NCBI GenBank assembly: GCA_030737835.1 | Contig: CM060849.1 | Location: forward strand, 3,968,001-4,032,000 | DNA length: 64,000 bases | Direction of reading: 5' to 3' | Source of the DNA: Acorus gramineus | Lineage: Eukaryota > Streptophyta > Magnoliopsida > Acorales > Acoraceae | In this document: in pieces, positions 37,149 through 48,723 of the stretch | How positions within the stretch are numbered: the first letter of the stretch is position 1 | Layout: each line of letters begins with the position of its first letter | The notes under the pieces: model-generated | Databases searched by the model: none | Told to the model about the DNA's origin: nothing | The model's input: only the letters and a program-made list of their open reading frames with translations | Translations under genes and position numbers: made by a program

Positions 37149-38914
37149 TGTTATACTTGTATCACTTTTAGCCTGCTGCTAACCGTTGGAGCGTTCTGGC
37201 AGTTTTTAAAATTTTTAGGGTTTCGATCGGAACCGCTAATTTTTGGACTGTTAGCTATCGTCCTGAGTTAGAGGACTCCGATTGGAAATCTAACTGCATA
37301 TTTGGTGTCCTGGTGCCATTTTAGACCTCTCACAAAAATTTCGTTGAATTCCGGTAACGTTTCCGAAATTTCGCAGTTCCGGGGCGTATCTGAGTTTTTA
37401 AGTCGCTTGGTATATAAGGTGGGTGGGAAAAGTCAATGAGCACTATTCATTGTCTTCCCCAATGATCTCCCTCTCTCCTCTTCTCTCTTTTTCTCCCTTT
37501 TGAGCCCCCTAGACCCCTCAAAGCTTAAAACCCAAAACCTAGGAAGTGTAGATCGGGTCCCGATCTACACTCCGGTGTTTTCAAATCCCAATTCCGGCGA
37601 GTTTTGCCCGTCCGTCCGCCCTCTCTTCGTCCCTGATTTGAGCCATCTCGGCGGTGGAGGTAGATCGGGGCGTAGGAGAGCCTTTGAGAAAGGTTTCGGC
37701 GCGCGGAGAGCCACCGGACTTTCCCTCCTCCCCTTGGTAAGCCCCCTTTCCCTCTTTTTCTTGCATAGATGTATGCTAGGGGGGTGGTTTTGTGGTTGGG
37801 AGGCGGTTGGCGGCGGTGGGTGGCCGTCGGAGGGCTGTGGGAGGCGGTCGGAGGCTGTGGTGGTGGTCGGAGGTGGGTGGTAGAGGAGCTCGGGCTCGGG
37901 CAGGATGGCAGGGCAGCAGCAGCAGGCGCAGCAGCCGCAGGCGCAGCAGGCAGGGCCGCTGGCAGGGCGCGCGCGGGCGTGCGCACGGGCGTGCGCTCGG
38001 GCTGGCGCTGGGCGTGCCTGGTGCTGGGCGTGCAGGGCTAGTCGGGTGCTAGGCTGGCAGGGCTAGCTGGGTAGGCTGGGAGCAGGGCACCAGTTTGCTG
38101 GGCGCGCGAGCGCGTGCGCGCGGGAGCGCGCGCGGGAGTGCGCTCGGGGGGTGCAGGGGCGCTCGGGCATCAGGCGGGCAGTGCCCCGGGCGTGCAGGCG
38201 AGCGGTGCTCGGGCCACTCGGCGACGCGCGCAGGCAGGCAACGCGGGCAGCAGCGCGGGCAAGCTGGCAGGCGCGCTGAGCGCGTGCTGCCAGGCGCGCT
38301 GGGCGCGTGTTGCGCGGGCGTGCGCGTGGACACTGGGTGAGGGTCCCGGGTGCTGGGTGTAGTGGGTTGGCGATTGAGCAACCCACGGCTTTGAGTTGTG
38401 CTATCATTTGTGGATTAAGTAATATGAATTGTGGATTATAAGGATATCTGGTTGTGGTCAATATTGTCTGTGATGCATGGGTTGTGCCGTTCACTGAGCG
38501 TGTGGCTCACCCCTCGCATAATATTTTCTTCAGTGTCATCTGAGTCGGATCTGGAGGAGGAGCTCCCCGAGGGATTTCATCAGTAGCGGAGTAGCGCCAC
38601 GTCCCGCGAGTTGCAGAGGCTATCAGCATCCCTTGTGTTTGTATGTATCATTTTCCGTGCTTGGGCACGCGTTGGTGTTGTATTTGGATGTCTTTGTATG
38701 TATATTGGCTCTCACAGGACATGTGATTATGTATGGAGTCTGTAGTGTGTTTTGATTACAGATTCAGTCTTTAGTTATCCGCATTTGGTGTATATATCAT
38801 GTCAGCCCTGCTTTGTTGTCTGTGTGTCATGTTGTATGATATTATTGACCTCCTGTGTAGATTCTGATATTTTATATACACTTGCCGCGTCTCGGGGACG
38901 CCCGGGGCGTGACA
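37149..38914 (+). repeat. 5' LTR of element D (shortened copy)
   Basis: TGTTATACTTG...GGGGCGTGACA. A TATATAAG box is at 37411-37418 and a donor-like TTGGTAAGCC at about 37735. A G+C-rich block (about 37890-38340) is followed by the tail part of the LTR. It is 1.77 kb, against more than 3 kb for the 3' LTR. Confidence 0.88.
37411..37418 (+). promoter_or_regulatory. TATA box in element D LTR
   Basis: TATATAAG, with TATATAAA at the matching place in the 3' LTR (42297-42304). It lies just upstream of a CACTATTCATTGTCTTCC leader, consistent with the promoter of the element. Confidence 0.7.
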
Positions 38915-38920
38915 AAAAGG

Positions 38921-38938
38921 TGGTATCAGAGCCTGGTC
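38921..38938 (+). other. Primer-binding site of element D
   Basis: TGGTATCAGAGCCTGG, complementary to initiator tRNA-Met, six bases after the LTR end. Confidence 0.9.
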
Positions 38939-39034
38939 CTGTCAGAGCCAATGGTCTTCTTTCGTAGAGATGAGTCCTAGGATTTTGATATGAGTATTCT
39001 GATCCTAGTGTCTGGTTTTCTTAGGATTGCTGAT

Positions 39035-40366
39035 ATGTCTCCTCGTGGAGGACGGCGCGGACATGGTCCCTCTCGACCTTTGGAGGTTTTCGGACCTGCT
39101 AGAGGCGAGGATGCTACTGGAGAGTCCACGGCTGTGAGGCCAGGATCGGCGCAGGAGCCTCCCGCACGGGAACGTGCGTTCGCTCGGATAGCGGATTCGG
39201 TGGAGACTCGGATCAAGGCACTGGAGGCGCAGACCAGAGCGTTGGTAGAGCAGGCGCGGGAGATCCGGGAGCTGAGGGCGGCCCGTGATGCAGTTCCACA
39301 GGTCCCCTTGGCAGCAGATCCGTCTGTGGTACCCGAAGTACCCCCAGTCCCCGTGGTGTTTCCAGCGGCGAGGGTTCAGGATCCCCTGGCGAGGGAGGTG
39401 GGACTAGAGGCTGCAGCGCGGGTGCAGCAGAGTGGCCTCGCAGTTTTTCTAAAGCTCCACCGTCCCGAGTTCTATGGCCAGTTGGCGGATCCCCTTGCCC
39501 CAGAGCAATGGTTGATGGAGGTGGAGGTGATCTTCTCGACCATGCTTTGCACCGATCGCCAGCGAGTCTCTCTGGCCACCTTCATGCTGAAGGGTAGCGC
39601 TGCCGACTGGTGGGCTACCCGAGTGGTGGACATTCCAGAGGGAGTGGAGCGGTTTTCTTGGGCAGGATTCCAGAGGTATTTCCTGGAGGAGTACTTCCCG
39701 TTCTCGGCGCAGCAGATCGTGGTGCAGGAGTTTGAGCGGTTGACGCAAGGCTCTATGTCTGTCGCCGATTACTCCACGCGCTTCACGAGGCTATCCAGGT
39801 TCGCTCCAGCTTTGGTGATGGACGAAGAGGCGCGGTGCCGCCGTTTCGAGCTTGGTCTCTGCAGCGCCATTCGGGTGCATGTCTCCTCCCAGGCTTTCTC
39901 GAGGTTCTCGGACTTGGTGTCTCGGGCGAAGACAGTCGAGCGAGACCTCGGGATCATCGTTGGGGTTCCGACCCCTTCTGCAGATCAGGGTCCTTCCGGG
40001 AGTCGGGACCAGGGGCAGCGCAAGAGGAGGAGGCCCCGTTTCGATCAGTCAGCGGCTGCCTCTCCTCCAGCAGATGCGGTGCCAGAGTGGGATCCAGCAC
40101 CCATTGCGGCAGTGCCCATCCAGTCCTGGCGGCCGGAGAGGCGGCGCTGTTTCCATTGTCAGCGCATCAGGCATATCAGATACAATTGCCCTGATGCTGG
40201 CCGACCCCGAGTGCAACCTCAGCAGCGGCAGCCGGTGAGGCGTGCTCCTGCTCCTCTGCCGCAGTTTGTTCAAGGCGGAGTTGCAGCGCTTTCGGCTGAG
40301 GAGGCGCAGGTTTCGGGCGTCATGGTTCGAGGTAATGTTTTGTTCCCTAGCTCCCTATGAATATAT
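39035..40366 (+). CDS. gag region of element D (open)
   Basis: The frame from ATG at 39035 (MSPRGGRRGHGPSRP) is open to about 40360. It covers a basic N terminus, an Ala/Glu-rich coiled region (about residues 60-110), the retrotransposon capsid-like segment with LKGSAADWWATR, and a CCHC-type knuckle at 40148-40189. Unlike A and C it lacks the long glutamine tract. Gag would form the particle that packages element RNA. Downstream the frame runs into sequence foreign to gag-pol. Confidence 0.82.
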
Positions 40367-41234
40367 GTGTGTCAGTTGCTGTAAGCATGTGTGTGTAATA
40401 TCTCGTTGAGCGGGTAATGAGTGTGGTTGTTCAAGTTAAAGAGGCCGGGTTGTAGCCGTCCTGGCAGGAGGCTCCCATCCGTACCGCCGATGCAGTCGGA
40501 GGGGTACTGAACCTGGGAGTATACCAGGTAGGGGCTAACCCGGAAGAGGATTGATGAATGGTGCCGCGAGCGTGGAATCGCTCTCCCCTTCGTCGGATCC
40601 GCGTAGTACAGCCCCGGCGTTAGACAGGCTCCCGGTCAGAGGACCAGGCGAGCTACGGAGCGGGGAGAGGCTACCGGTGGACCAGGGGTAGAGAGCAGTC
40701 TAAGTCTCTCCCAAAGTCCCAAAATGTCTCCTTTCGGGAGTGAGGGTGTGGATGAGGCGAAGACGGGTCGCTCGTGACCAAATGGTTTATTCGACCATTC
40801 CCGATGATGTTGGGTTCGGTCCTGTAATGGATGATGTCGCGAGTATGGAATCGTTCTCCCCTTCGTTGGACCCGAGTAGGGACTCCTCAGCGTTAGAGAG
40901 GCCTTCCTGACAGAGGGCTCCCCTCAGTAGGCACCTCCTGATTTTGGTTCGGACTGTGCTGAATTGTGGGAGCGGACCAGGCGGCCTACGGTGTGGAGGA
41001 GAGGCTACCGGTGGACCAGGGGTGAAGAACAGTCTAAGTCTCTCCCAAAGTCCCAAAAAGTCTCCTGAAAGGAGTGAGGGTGTGGATGAGACAAAGACGC
41101 GTCGCCTCGTGACTTGGTCGTGGTTCGACCGTTCCCATAGAGGTTGGGTCCGGTCTTGAGAATGGATGTTAAAGGATATCGGTGGGTGATTATCTAGATG
41201 TAGATGATCAAATGCGATGGGTGGTATTCTTAAT
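40367..41234 (+). repeat. LTR-like segments of another Tekay subfamily inside element D
   Basis: Sequence such as GAGGCCGGGTTGTAGC, GGCTCCCATCCGTA and GCGAGCGTGGAATCG repeats modules of the solo LTR at about 55400-55870. At least two successive module sets are visible (from about 40400 and 40830). It contains no protease or RT motifs, so LTR DNA of a different subfamily occupies the place where pol is expected. Confidence 0.75.
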
Positions 41235-41990
41235 GATGTCTTCTTCTAGTGTTCCTTTCTGGATTAAGGGGCCTTGTGAGGTCAGCGTTGGAACCCGGGC
41301 TAGGGTACTTCGTGTTCCTTGTTTGGTTGTCGGGGTATCCTATGTCGGGATTTCATGCTGCTTTCCCGAGGTTTCTTTTCCCAGTCAAGGGATACCCTGG
41401 AAGCATCAGCTGGTGATGGATCAGGTGTGAGTTTGGTTGGTGGTTAAGGCCTTTTGGGCTGGGTGATTTCTGGTGAAGGCATATCTGTGGACCCGGGCAA
41501 GACGCTCGTCGCGTCTTATTGGCGTCGACCGTCGAACCCTGCTAGGATTCGGAGCTTCCCGAGTTTGGCGGGTTATTGCAGGAAGCTTGACGAGGGTCTC
41601 TCGAAGATAGCTGTTCCTCTTAACCGCCTTACTTGGAAGGGTGTCCGGTTCGAGTGGTCCCCTTCTTGCGAGGAGAGCTTCCTGGAGTTTACTCGGAGGC
41701 TCACCTTAGCGCCAAATTCTTGCCTCTCCGTCTTGGAGGGTGGGTTCGCAGTTGGGTAAAGGTGTCCACGATCCTGCTCACGTCATCCCGTTCGAGCCGC
41801 TCGTCTCTGAGCCGGACAGTCATTCGTGGAGCAGTCGATTGAGATCATGGACCGCCGCGTGAGGAGGCTCTGCACCAAGACCGTCCAGTTGGTCGAGGTG
41901 CGATGGCAGCACCGTTCCGGTGTCAAGGACACATGGAAGCTCATGGATGCCAGGTGTGACGCGTATCCGCATCTTTTCTCCTCCTAGATG
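41235..41990 (+). pseudogene. Filler plus pol remnants of element D
   Basis: An LTR-derived filler (about 41235-41440), nearly the same as that in element B, is joined to the end of RT (about 41460-41700), a short piece of RNase H and then the chromodomain-like end (about 41765-41985). It is broken and far from full length. Confidence 0.8.
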
Positions 41991-42020
41991 TTTTTGCATA
42001 TTTTGAGGACAAAATTTCCT

Positions 42021-42033
42021 AAGGGGGGAAGAA
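42021..42033 (+). other. Polypurine tract of element D
   Basis: AAGGGGGGAAGAA immediately before the 3' LTR start. Confidence 0.85.
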
Positions 42034-45000
42034 TGTTATATATGTGTCACTTTTAGCCTGCTGGTAACCGTTGGAGCGTTCTGGCAGTTTTTAAAATTTT
42101 TAGGGTTTTCGATCGGAACCGCTAATTTTTGGACTGTTAGCTATCGTCCTGAGCTAGAGGACTCCGATTGAAAATCTAACTGTATATTTGGTGTCCTGGT
42201 GCCATTTTAGACCTCTCACAAAAATTTTGTTGAATTCCGGTAATGTTTCCGAAATTTCGCAGTTCCGGGGCGTATCTGGGTTTTTAAGTCGCTCACTATA
42301 TAAAGGTGGGTGGGAAAAGTCAATGAGCACTATTCATTGTCTTCCCCAATGATCTCCCTCTCTCCTCTTCTCTCTTTTTCTCCCTTTTGAGCCCCCTAGA
42401 CCTCTCAAAACTTAAAACCTAAAACATAGGAAGTGTAGATCGGGTCCCGATCTACACTCCGGTGTTTTCAAATCCCAATTCCGGCGAGTTTTGCCCGTCC
42501 GTCCGCCCTCTCTTCGTCCCTGATTTGAGCCATCTCGGCGGTGGAGGTAGATCGGGGCGTAGGAGAGCCTTTGAGAAAGGTTTCGGCGCGCGGAGAGCCA
42601 CCGGACTTCCCCTCCTCCCCTTGGTAAGCCCCCTTTCCCTCTTTTTCTTGCATAGATGTATGCTAGGGGGGTGGTTTTGTGGTTGGGAGGCGGTTGGCGG
42701 CGGTGGGTGGCCGTCGGAGGGCTGTGGGAGGCGGTTGGAGGCTGTGGTGGTGGTCGGAGGTGGGTGGTAGAGGAGCTCGGGCTCGGGCAGGATGGCAGGG
42801 CAGCAGCAGCAGGCGCAGCAGCCGCAAGCGCAACAGCCGCAGGCGCAGCAGGCAGGGCCGCTGGCGCAACAGCCGCAGGCGCAACAGTCGCAGGCGCAGC
42901 AGCCGCAGGCGCAACAGCCGCAGGCGCAGCAGGCGCGGGCGTGCGCTCGGCTGGCGCTGGGCGTGCCTGGTGCTGGGCGTGCAGGGCTAGTCGGGTGCTA
43001 GGCTGGCAGGGCTAGCTGGGTAGGCTGGGAGCAGGGCACCAGTTTGCTGGGCGCGCGGGCGCGCGCGCGGGCATGCGCTCGGGGGGTGCAGGGGCGCTCG
43101 GGCATCAGGCGGGCAGTGCCCCGGGCGTGGAGGCGAGCGGTGCTCGGGCCACTCGGCGACGCGCGCAGGCAGGCAACGTGGGCAGCAGCGCGGGCAGGCT
43201 GGCAGGTGCGCTGAGCGCGTGTTGCCAGGCGCGCTGGGCGCGTGTTGCGCGGGCGTGCGCGTGGACACTGGGTGAGGGTCCCGGGTGCTGGGCGCTGAGC
43301 GCTGGGCGCGGGTCGCGGGTACCGGGTGCTGGCCGAGGGTGCTGGGCGTCTGGGCGCTGGCGGGCGCAGTCGCGCGCGGGTGCGTGCGCGCGGGTGCGCG
43401 GGTTCGCGCGGAGCGGGCGCGCGGGTGCGCGCGGGTTCTGGCGTGAGCGGGGGTGTGCGCGGGAGTGCGCGCGGGTGCGCGCGGGGGCGTGCGGGCGTGT
43501 GCGCACGCGCCAGTGCGCCTGGGCAGTGCGCCTGGGCGCTGGGCAGGGAACCAGTGCGCGCGCACGCGTGCATGCGCGTGCGTGCGCGCGCTGGGGCATG
43601 CTGGGGCGTGCTGGGGCAGTGCGCGGGGTGCTGCGCGAGGGGCGCGGGCTGGACGCGCGGTGCACGTGGGCGCGCGCGAGCGTGGGCATGCGTGCGGGTG
43701 CGCGTCTGGGCTCGCGGGCAAGCGCGCGGCAGTGCGCCGATGGTGCCGGGGTGTGTGCGTGAGTGCGCATTCGTGCGTGCGCATGCAGGGGGCCATGCGA
43801 ATGGCTGCCCGAGGGTTCGGGTAGGTGTCGGGGCACTCGGACTCGCGTGCGTACGCGCGTGCTCGCATGCGTGCGAGCCCGTATGCATGCTTATCCGAGT
43901 TTTGGGTATTTCTATGCATTTCTATGTATAAATTGTGTGGTTTCTCACCATATTGAATGTCTGTCTTGCAGATCTAGACGGACGGTCGCGCGACGACCCC
44001 GATCTCTGGTGAGTGGGACAATCCAACCCAGTAGAGAGGTGTTATACGCACTTGGGCGTATACCGACCTCTCCTGGGGCACCATGGATAAATATTGACAT
44101 ATTGTAATGTGTATATCATGCGAGCATGATTAAATTGTAGAATGCATGTTACCCTAGACTTTGCATGTTAGGGACTTGCACCCTTAGGATATGTGTATGA
44201 GCCATGCAGCATGTCCCCTGGTTCCATGTTAGGAAGCCCGACCGATGCATGTGCCCTACTAGTTTATTTATTTAATTAAAAGTAGTATTTTGTTAAATTG
44301 CATGTTATAGTGAATATTATAGGGGAGGGGCCTTGCGAGGACAGCGGTGAGACCCGAGTTAGGGTACACCGTGTTCCTTGTTTGGTTGTCGGGGTGTCCT
44401 ATAACGGGAACTCACGCTGCCCTCCCGAGTTTCTTTCCCCAACGATATTCCACCTTGTTATAACCTTATGCATGTTCCCCGCATCGTAGTTATGCGCCCT
44501 GGTGGGTTCTGAGGAATTCAGAACATTAGTGTTGTTATAATGTGCCGTCTGCGGATCCAAGTGGATCATATGCGATGGGTAGGCTGTTCTGTTCCCTTCG
44601 TTGGATCCGGTAGAGACTACCCCAGCGTTAGACAGGCCTTCCTGACAGAGGGCTCCCATCAGTAGGCACCTCCTGATTTAGGACGGACTGTGCTGAATGT
44701 GGGAGTAGACCAGGCGCCTACGGAGTGGAGGAGAGACTATCGGTGGACCAAGGGTGACCAACAGCCTAGTCAGTCCCAAAATCCTATGTCACCCATTGAA
44801 GGGTGAGGGTGAGGGTGTAGTGGGTTGGCGATGAACGACCCACTGGAGTTGTGATTGGATGCTTGTAAGTCCCAATATCCTATGTCACCCATTGAAGGGT
44901 GAGGGTGAGGGTGTGGCGGGTTGGCGGAAGCGACCCGCTGGTTATGTGTAGCCAGTCCCAATATCCTTTGTCGCCCATTGAAGGGTGAGGGTGAGGGTGT

Positions 45001-45104
45001 AGTGGGTTGGCGATTGAGCAACCCACGGCTTTGAGTTGTGCTATCATTTGTGGATTAAGTAATATGAATTGTGGATTATAAGGATATCTGGTTGTGGTCA
45101 ATAT
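42034..45104 (+). repeat. 3' LTR of element D (right end missing)
   Basis: Starts TGTTATATATG; TATATAAA at 42297-42304; a 15-bp GCGCAACAGCCGCAG-type minisatellite (about 42800-42935); a long G+C-rich block to about 43830; acceptor-like TCTTGCAGATCTAGACGG near 43967; and three tandem units of about 90 bp (44772-45030), each with the G-rich run and hairpin. Homology to the 5' LTR stops at 45104, followed directly by Harbinger ORF1. Confidence 0.88.
44772..45030 (+). repeat. Triplicated U5 unit with hairpins
   Basis: Three head-to-tail units start AGTCCCAA.ATCCT.TGTC (44772, 44866, 44953). Each holds the repeated GGGTGA run followed by a short stem: arms at 44820-44827/44836-44843, 44916-44923/44931-44938 and 45002-45009/45019-45026. 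The arms differ between units but stay complementary. Confidence 0.85.
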
Positions 45105-45736
45105 GCAGTGAGTCGAGCCTATTTTTGTGGGCCTCCATCGAGTCTCCTTCGGTGTCATTATCATCCTCATCCTCATCCTCACTGATGAGGGAGGCATGGG
45201 CATGGAATCCCTTAGATGTGGAGTTCCCACATATCATGGAGAATTCCTTGAACCATATAAAAGGCTTGTCCCGGCATAACCCAAACTTGGTATTGTTCTG
45301 CACAGGATAAGCAGACAATAACTATAATTTAATATCTAATATAAAATGACTATGACAAAACTAAACTATCCTCAACTGCACATACTGATATGACCCTATC
45401 CCAGTCCTGTGCATCTCCCGGTACAGCCATTTTCCTCGCATCATCCCAACCCCATCCTGTTTTGTTGCTAAGTTCTTGGTATAGGTGATAGGTTTGCTTC
45501 AACACTTTCCAACGATTCTTGCAGTGACTCATTTCCAAAGTCATAGCCATTCGATAGTTCAAGGTTGCAGTGATAGTCTTCCAAGAACTGTTTTGAAAGA
45601 CTCCCTTCACGCAATTACCTTGTTGAAATTGATCTACAAGCAACCCCACCAAACAAGCATCCATCGGGTTGGTCCAGTTTCCAATCCGATTCTTATTGGA
45701 TGCCATGCGCAGGGGAAGCTGGCTCATCTTTGACAT
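45105..45736 (-). pseudogene. Harbinger ORF1, Myb/SANT-like N-terminal exons
   Basis: Exon 1 (from about 45736 to 45386) encodes a Myb/SANT-like domain: NWTNPMDACLVGLL, FQNSSWKTITATLNYRMAM, CKNRWKVLKQTYHLYQEL and TGWGWDDARKMAV. A GTATGT donor at 45385 and TGTGCAG acceptor ending at 45298 lead in phase into exon 2 (45297-45105), with KPFIWFKEFSMICG and an acidic run (SEDEDEDDNDTEGD). ORF1 proteins of this kind bind DNA and assist PIF transposase. The gene is cut by the Tekay block; its C-terminal part is at 26437-26754. The likely start is one of the Met codons at 45736-45700. Confidence 0.8.
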
Positions 45737-45784
45737 CTAGACACATTGGACACCGTGAAATGAATTAAGATACCAACAACATTT

Positions 45785-45843
45785 ATATATTCATTGGTCA
45801 TTCACATCTATATTGAAGACTAACTCACATGAACACACACACA

Positions 45844-45884
<41 letters not shown>

Positions 45885-45940
45885 TCATTGGTCATTCACA
45901 TGTATATGATTGCGAATAAGACTAACCCACATGAACACAT
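45785..45940. repeat. (AC)n microsatellite within a short direct duplication
   Basis: An AC run at about 45833-45879 is flanked on both sides by ATATTCATTGGTCATTCACA followed by similar sequence ending in CACATGAACACA. A ~95-bp duplication has the microsatellite at its join. Confidence 0.8.
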
Positions 45941-48723
45941 AAATATATTATTTGGCCATTGATCTCATGTACATGAATGAACATATGTAACTGATGTGTA
46001 AACATCAATATATACTCGGTTATATGTTAGGGTTGGTTATACACAAGAGTAGGATGCACCAATGGGTGTAGAAGGTTTCTATAAATCATTCATTTATCAT
46101 GACATAGTTTCAAAAGATGCAAAAAATAATCTAAAGCATGAAGGTTGAGCTAGGGGCCATTATGCTAGAAAAATGAATACATAATAACACTAAAAAAAAG
46201 CATAAAACATAAAATATAGTAATTAGTCATTGACATCAGATTTCACTCTTAACATAAACCGATCATCATATATATTATTATATGATTCGATTTCAGTGGG
46301 GGTTCATTGTACACATGCAACAATCCGAGGGATGTTTAAGGGGGTTTTAGGTGGAGAAGTAAACATATATGCAACTTATTGGTCATTCAACTACTCTATG
46401 TGTGTATTCACATATGCAAATTATGCCTAAACATTAATAATGTATGCTTGCATGTACATTGGTGTTGGATGGGATATGAATGAGTAGAATATGTAACCAA
46501 ACAATCATTCATTTAGGAATATATCTAGATGGGTGCAAGAGATGCAAAAGGAAATGTTAATGAACCTGGATATACTTAAGAGCCATGCCTAAAATTAAAC
46601 GAATGCTAATAACACTCACTAAGGAGAACAAATACATATATATCTACATTACACAAATAACAAAGCTATTGTTACCGGTTTATAGCATGGTTGGGTAGGC
46701 TAAGGTTTGTCCTCTACATCCTCTCGACCAGGCATCGAATCCGGTATATTAAAAAAAAACCTACTCTATTGTTGACATATACAACAAGAGTTAAATATGG
46801 AACATCAATTGGAGAAGTCATCGACTGTAATGTAAAAAGAAAGAGAGCAAATAACACAACGACCCAATGTTCATTGATAGCCTATTAATTTAACTACAGC
46901 ATATCTAATACAAATATGATCCTCCACTGTCGATAAATTAAAATATATGAAAGCATGCCCCACATATCATTCACATATGAAATATGGTAACAATTTATAT
47001 ATACCATGTCATTCACTTACAGTAAGCCCAAAATCAGATTGTTAAATTCCCATATAACTACTCATTCATATGAAATATTACATAGGAACCTCAGACAATG
47101 GAAAATCCTTAAAATTGACACAGCATCTTGTATGCCAATTTTCATATATAAATATATTATATGAAAGCCCAGTACTCCTCTGGTTCTCACCCTTTAGTTT
47201 CATATCTACCCACACAAACAAATTGGCTGTTCGATGATTCTATTATTTTTCTGTGATTGAAAGGGTTACAATGAATGTGGTGAGAGCTACATACTCCTGT
47301 AACATGAAGGTTCTACGATGCCATATTATGAATTATAGTTAGTGGTTTTCATTAGTGTGTAATTGAATTAGGATTTATAGAGCAAATGATTTTAATGTTT
47401 TACAATTTTTCAGTGGGTTTAAACTCATATTAAAGTATCCAAAAAGGTAAACAAGTGGCTTGTGTAATGACTATTGATGTTTATAGATTCTGTAAAAATA
47501 TAATGCTCTTTATTATTCTTATGAGGACAAACATAATCTATGATGACTAGTGTGAGTGCATTACAAATTGTCCGAAAGACCACCCATAGAGTTGGGCTTG
47601 GATCAGAGAAGTCACTGGTATTGAAGAATAGAATTTCTGCAACAAAAGTGTGTTCCCAAAATTGACCCATGACATTCAATAACAAAAAGCCCATGAAGAA
47701 CACCAATGTGAACTACTCATTCATACCAGACATTACATAGCAAAATCATGCAATAGAACATGATGAAAAATGTTATCCCAGACAAGCATGTAGTTGGTAA
47801 AGTTGGGCAATGATATTGTACTGATGAGTGGTATGGGTTTGTTTAACAGTGAACCCAAATGTTCTGTTTCTAACAATGTTTTAAGTATCAGGTACTGACA
47901 CTCAATCGCATACAATGATGAGACAAACTGTATGAGATGACACGTTTGATACACTTTAGTGCTGATATTATTTTTTCTCATCTAGTATCCTAGTGTAGCC
48001 ACTTCATTAACTTCTACAAGATGTGCATCTCCTAGAGCTTTGTTTTATAGTTTCTAAGCTGGAGTAAGAAATTCAAGGTTAAGCTATTTTAACACTATTT
48101 ACTAACATACAACATAAGTGATCCAGACATTGAAAGGCAAGACAAGAAAGAAGGGCACATATGCTGTATCTAGATCTCATTTACCATGAGGAAAGATGGG
48201 AGTTAAATAATTTTTTCAACTTAAAAATTCTGCTCAGCATCAAATATTGAACAAGGGAATGTAATATATCTAAAATGCACCCGCACCCAAATAACTTTAT
48301 ACAATTTTTTCTTACAACATCTTGTCTTTTCAGGCTTATATGAATTTAACATTTCATATACAGTTATTCTATTTATAACCTTGGCATTCACATTATAAAT
48401 AGATCATAAGAACTACCATGGCATTCACATTCTAAATAAGAAATGATAAAAAAAAGTAACAAACTCATTCCAAACAATCAGTTACTACTGCTCAACTTAC
48501 ATTATATACCTCGGTCATCTATTTCACCAAAAATTTCATGTTACTTACTTAATGAAATACTACTGAAGGTTGATCAACTTTAATAGTAGGTTAGCTATGA
48601 AAGGAATTTTGACCCTACACCACAAATCTCATTAACCATATGAATCCCCAAAATAAACATTAATTTTATTACACAAATAACAAGTTAAGCATAAAATCAT
48701 TGCACATACCATACGGTGGGGTA
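45941..48723. other. AT-rich Harbinger interior without recognisable gene
   Basis: No domain I recognise. Two minus-strand frames (47981-47733 and 47706-47425) are hydrophobic and unsupported. The stretch lies upstream of ORF1 on the minus strand and may be a long leader intron or decayed element DNA. Confidence 0.4.

Larger units (their letters stand above)
37149..45104 (+). mobile_element. Tekay/Del-clade element D, nested in the 3' LTR of C
   Basis: LTR retrotransposon fossil with 5' LTR 37149-38914, primer site 38921, gag from 39035, an internal region that is largely replaced, polypurine tract 42021-42033, and a 3' LTR from 42034 incomplete at its right edge, where Harbinger sequence resumes. 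The matching LTR parts differ by about 2-4% by eye, so age is similar to or slightly less than element C, as its nested position requires. gag is open over its length; pol is mostly absent. Confidence 0.88.

Noticed and set aside
44795-45000. GGGTGA repeats as telomeric or interstitial telomere sequence
   Set aside because: The unit is not the plant telomere TTTAGGG, and it is confined to LTR U5 modules in only a few copies.
44772-45030. Regularly spaced repeats as a CRISPR-like array
   Set aside because: Only three units, spacers are homologous, and they are part of a plant retrotransposon LTR.
47425-47981. Two minus-strand frames as a possible host gene
   Set aside because: No recognisable domain, no convincing splice structure, AT-rich context within the Harbinger element.
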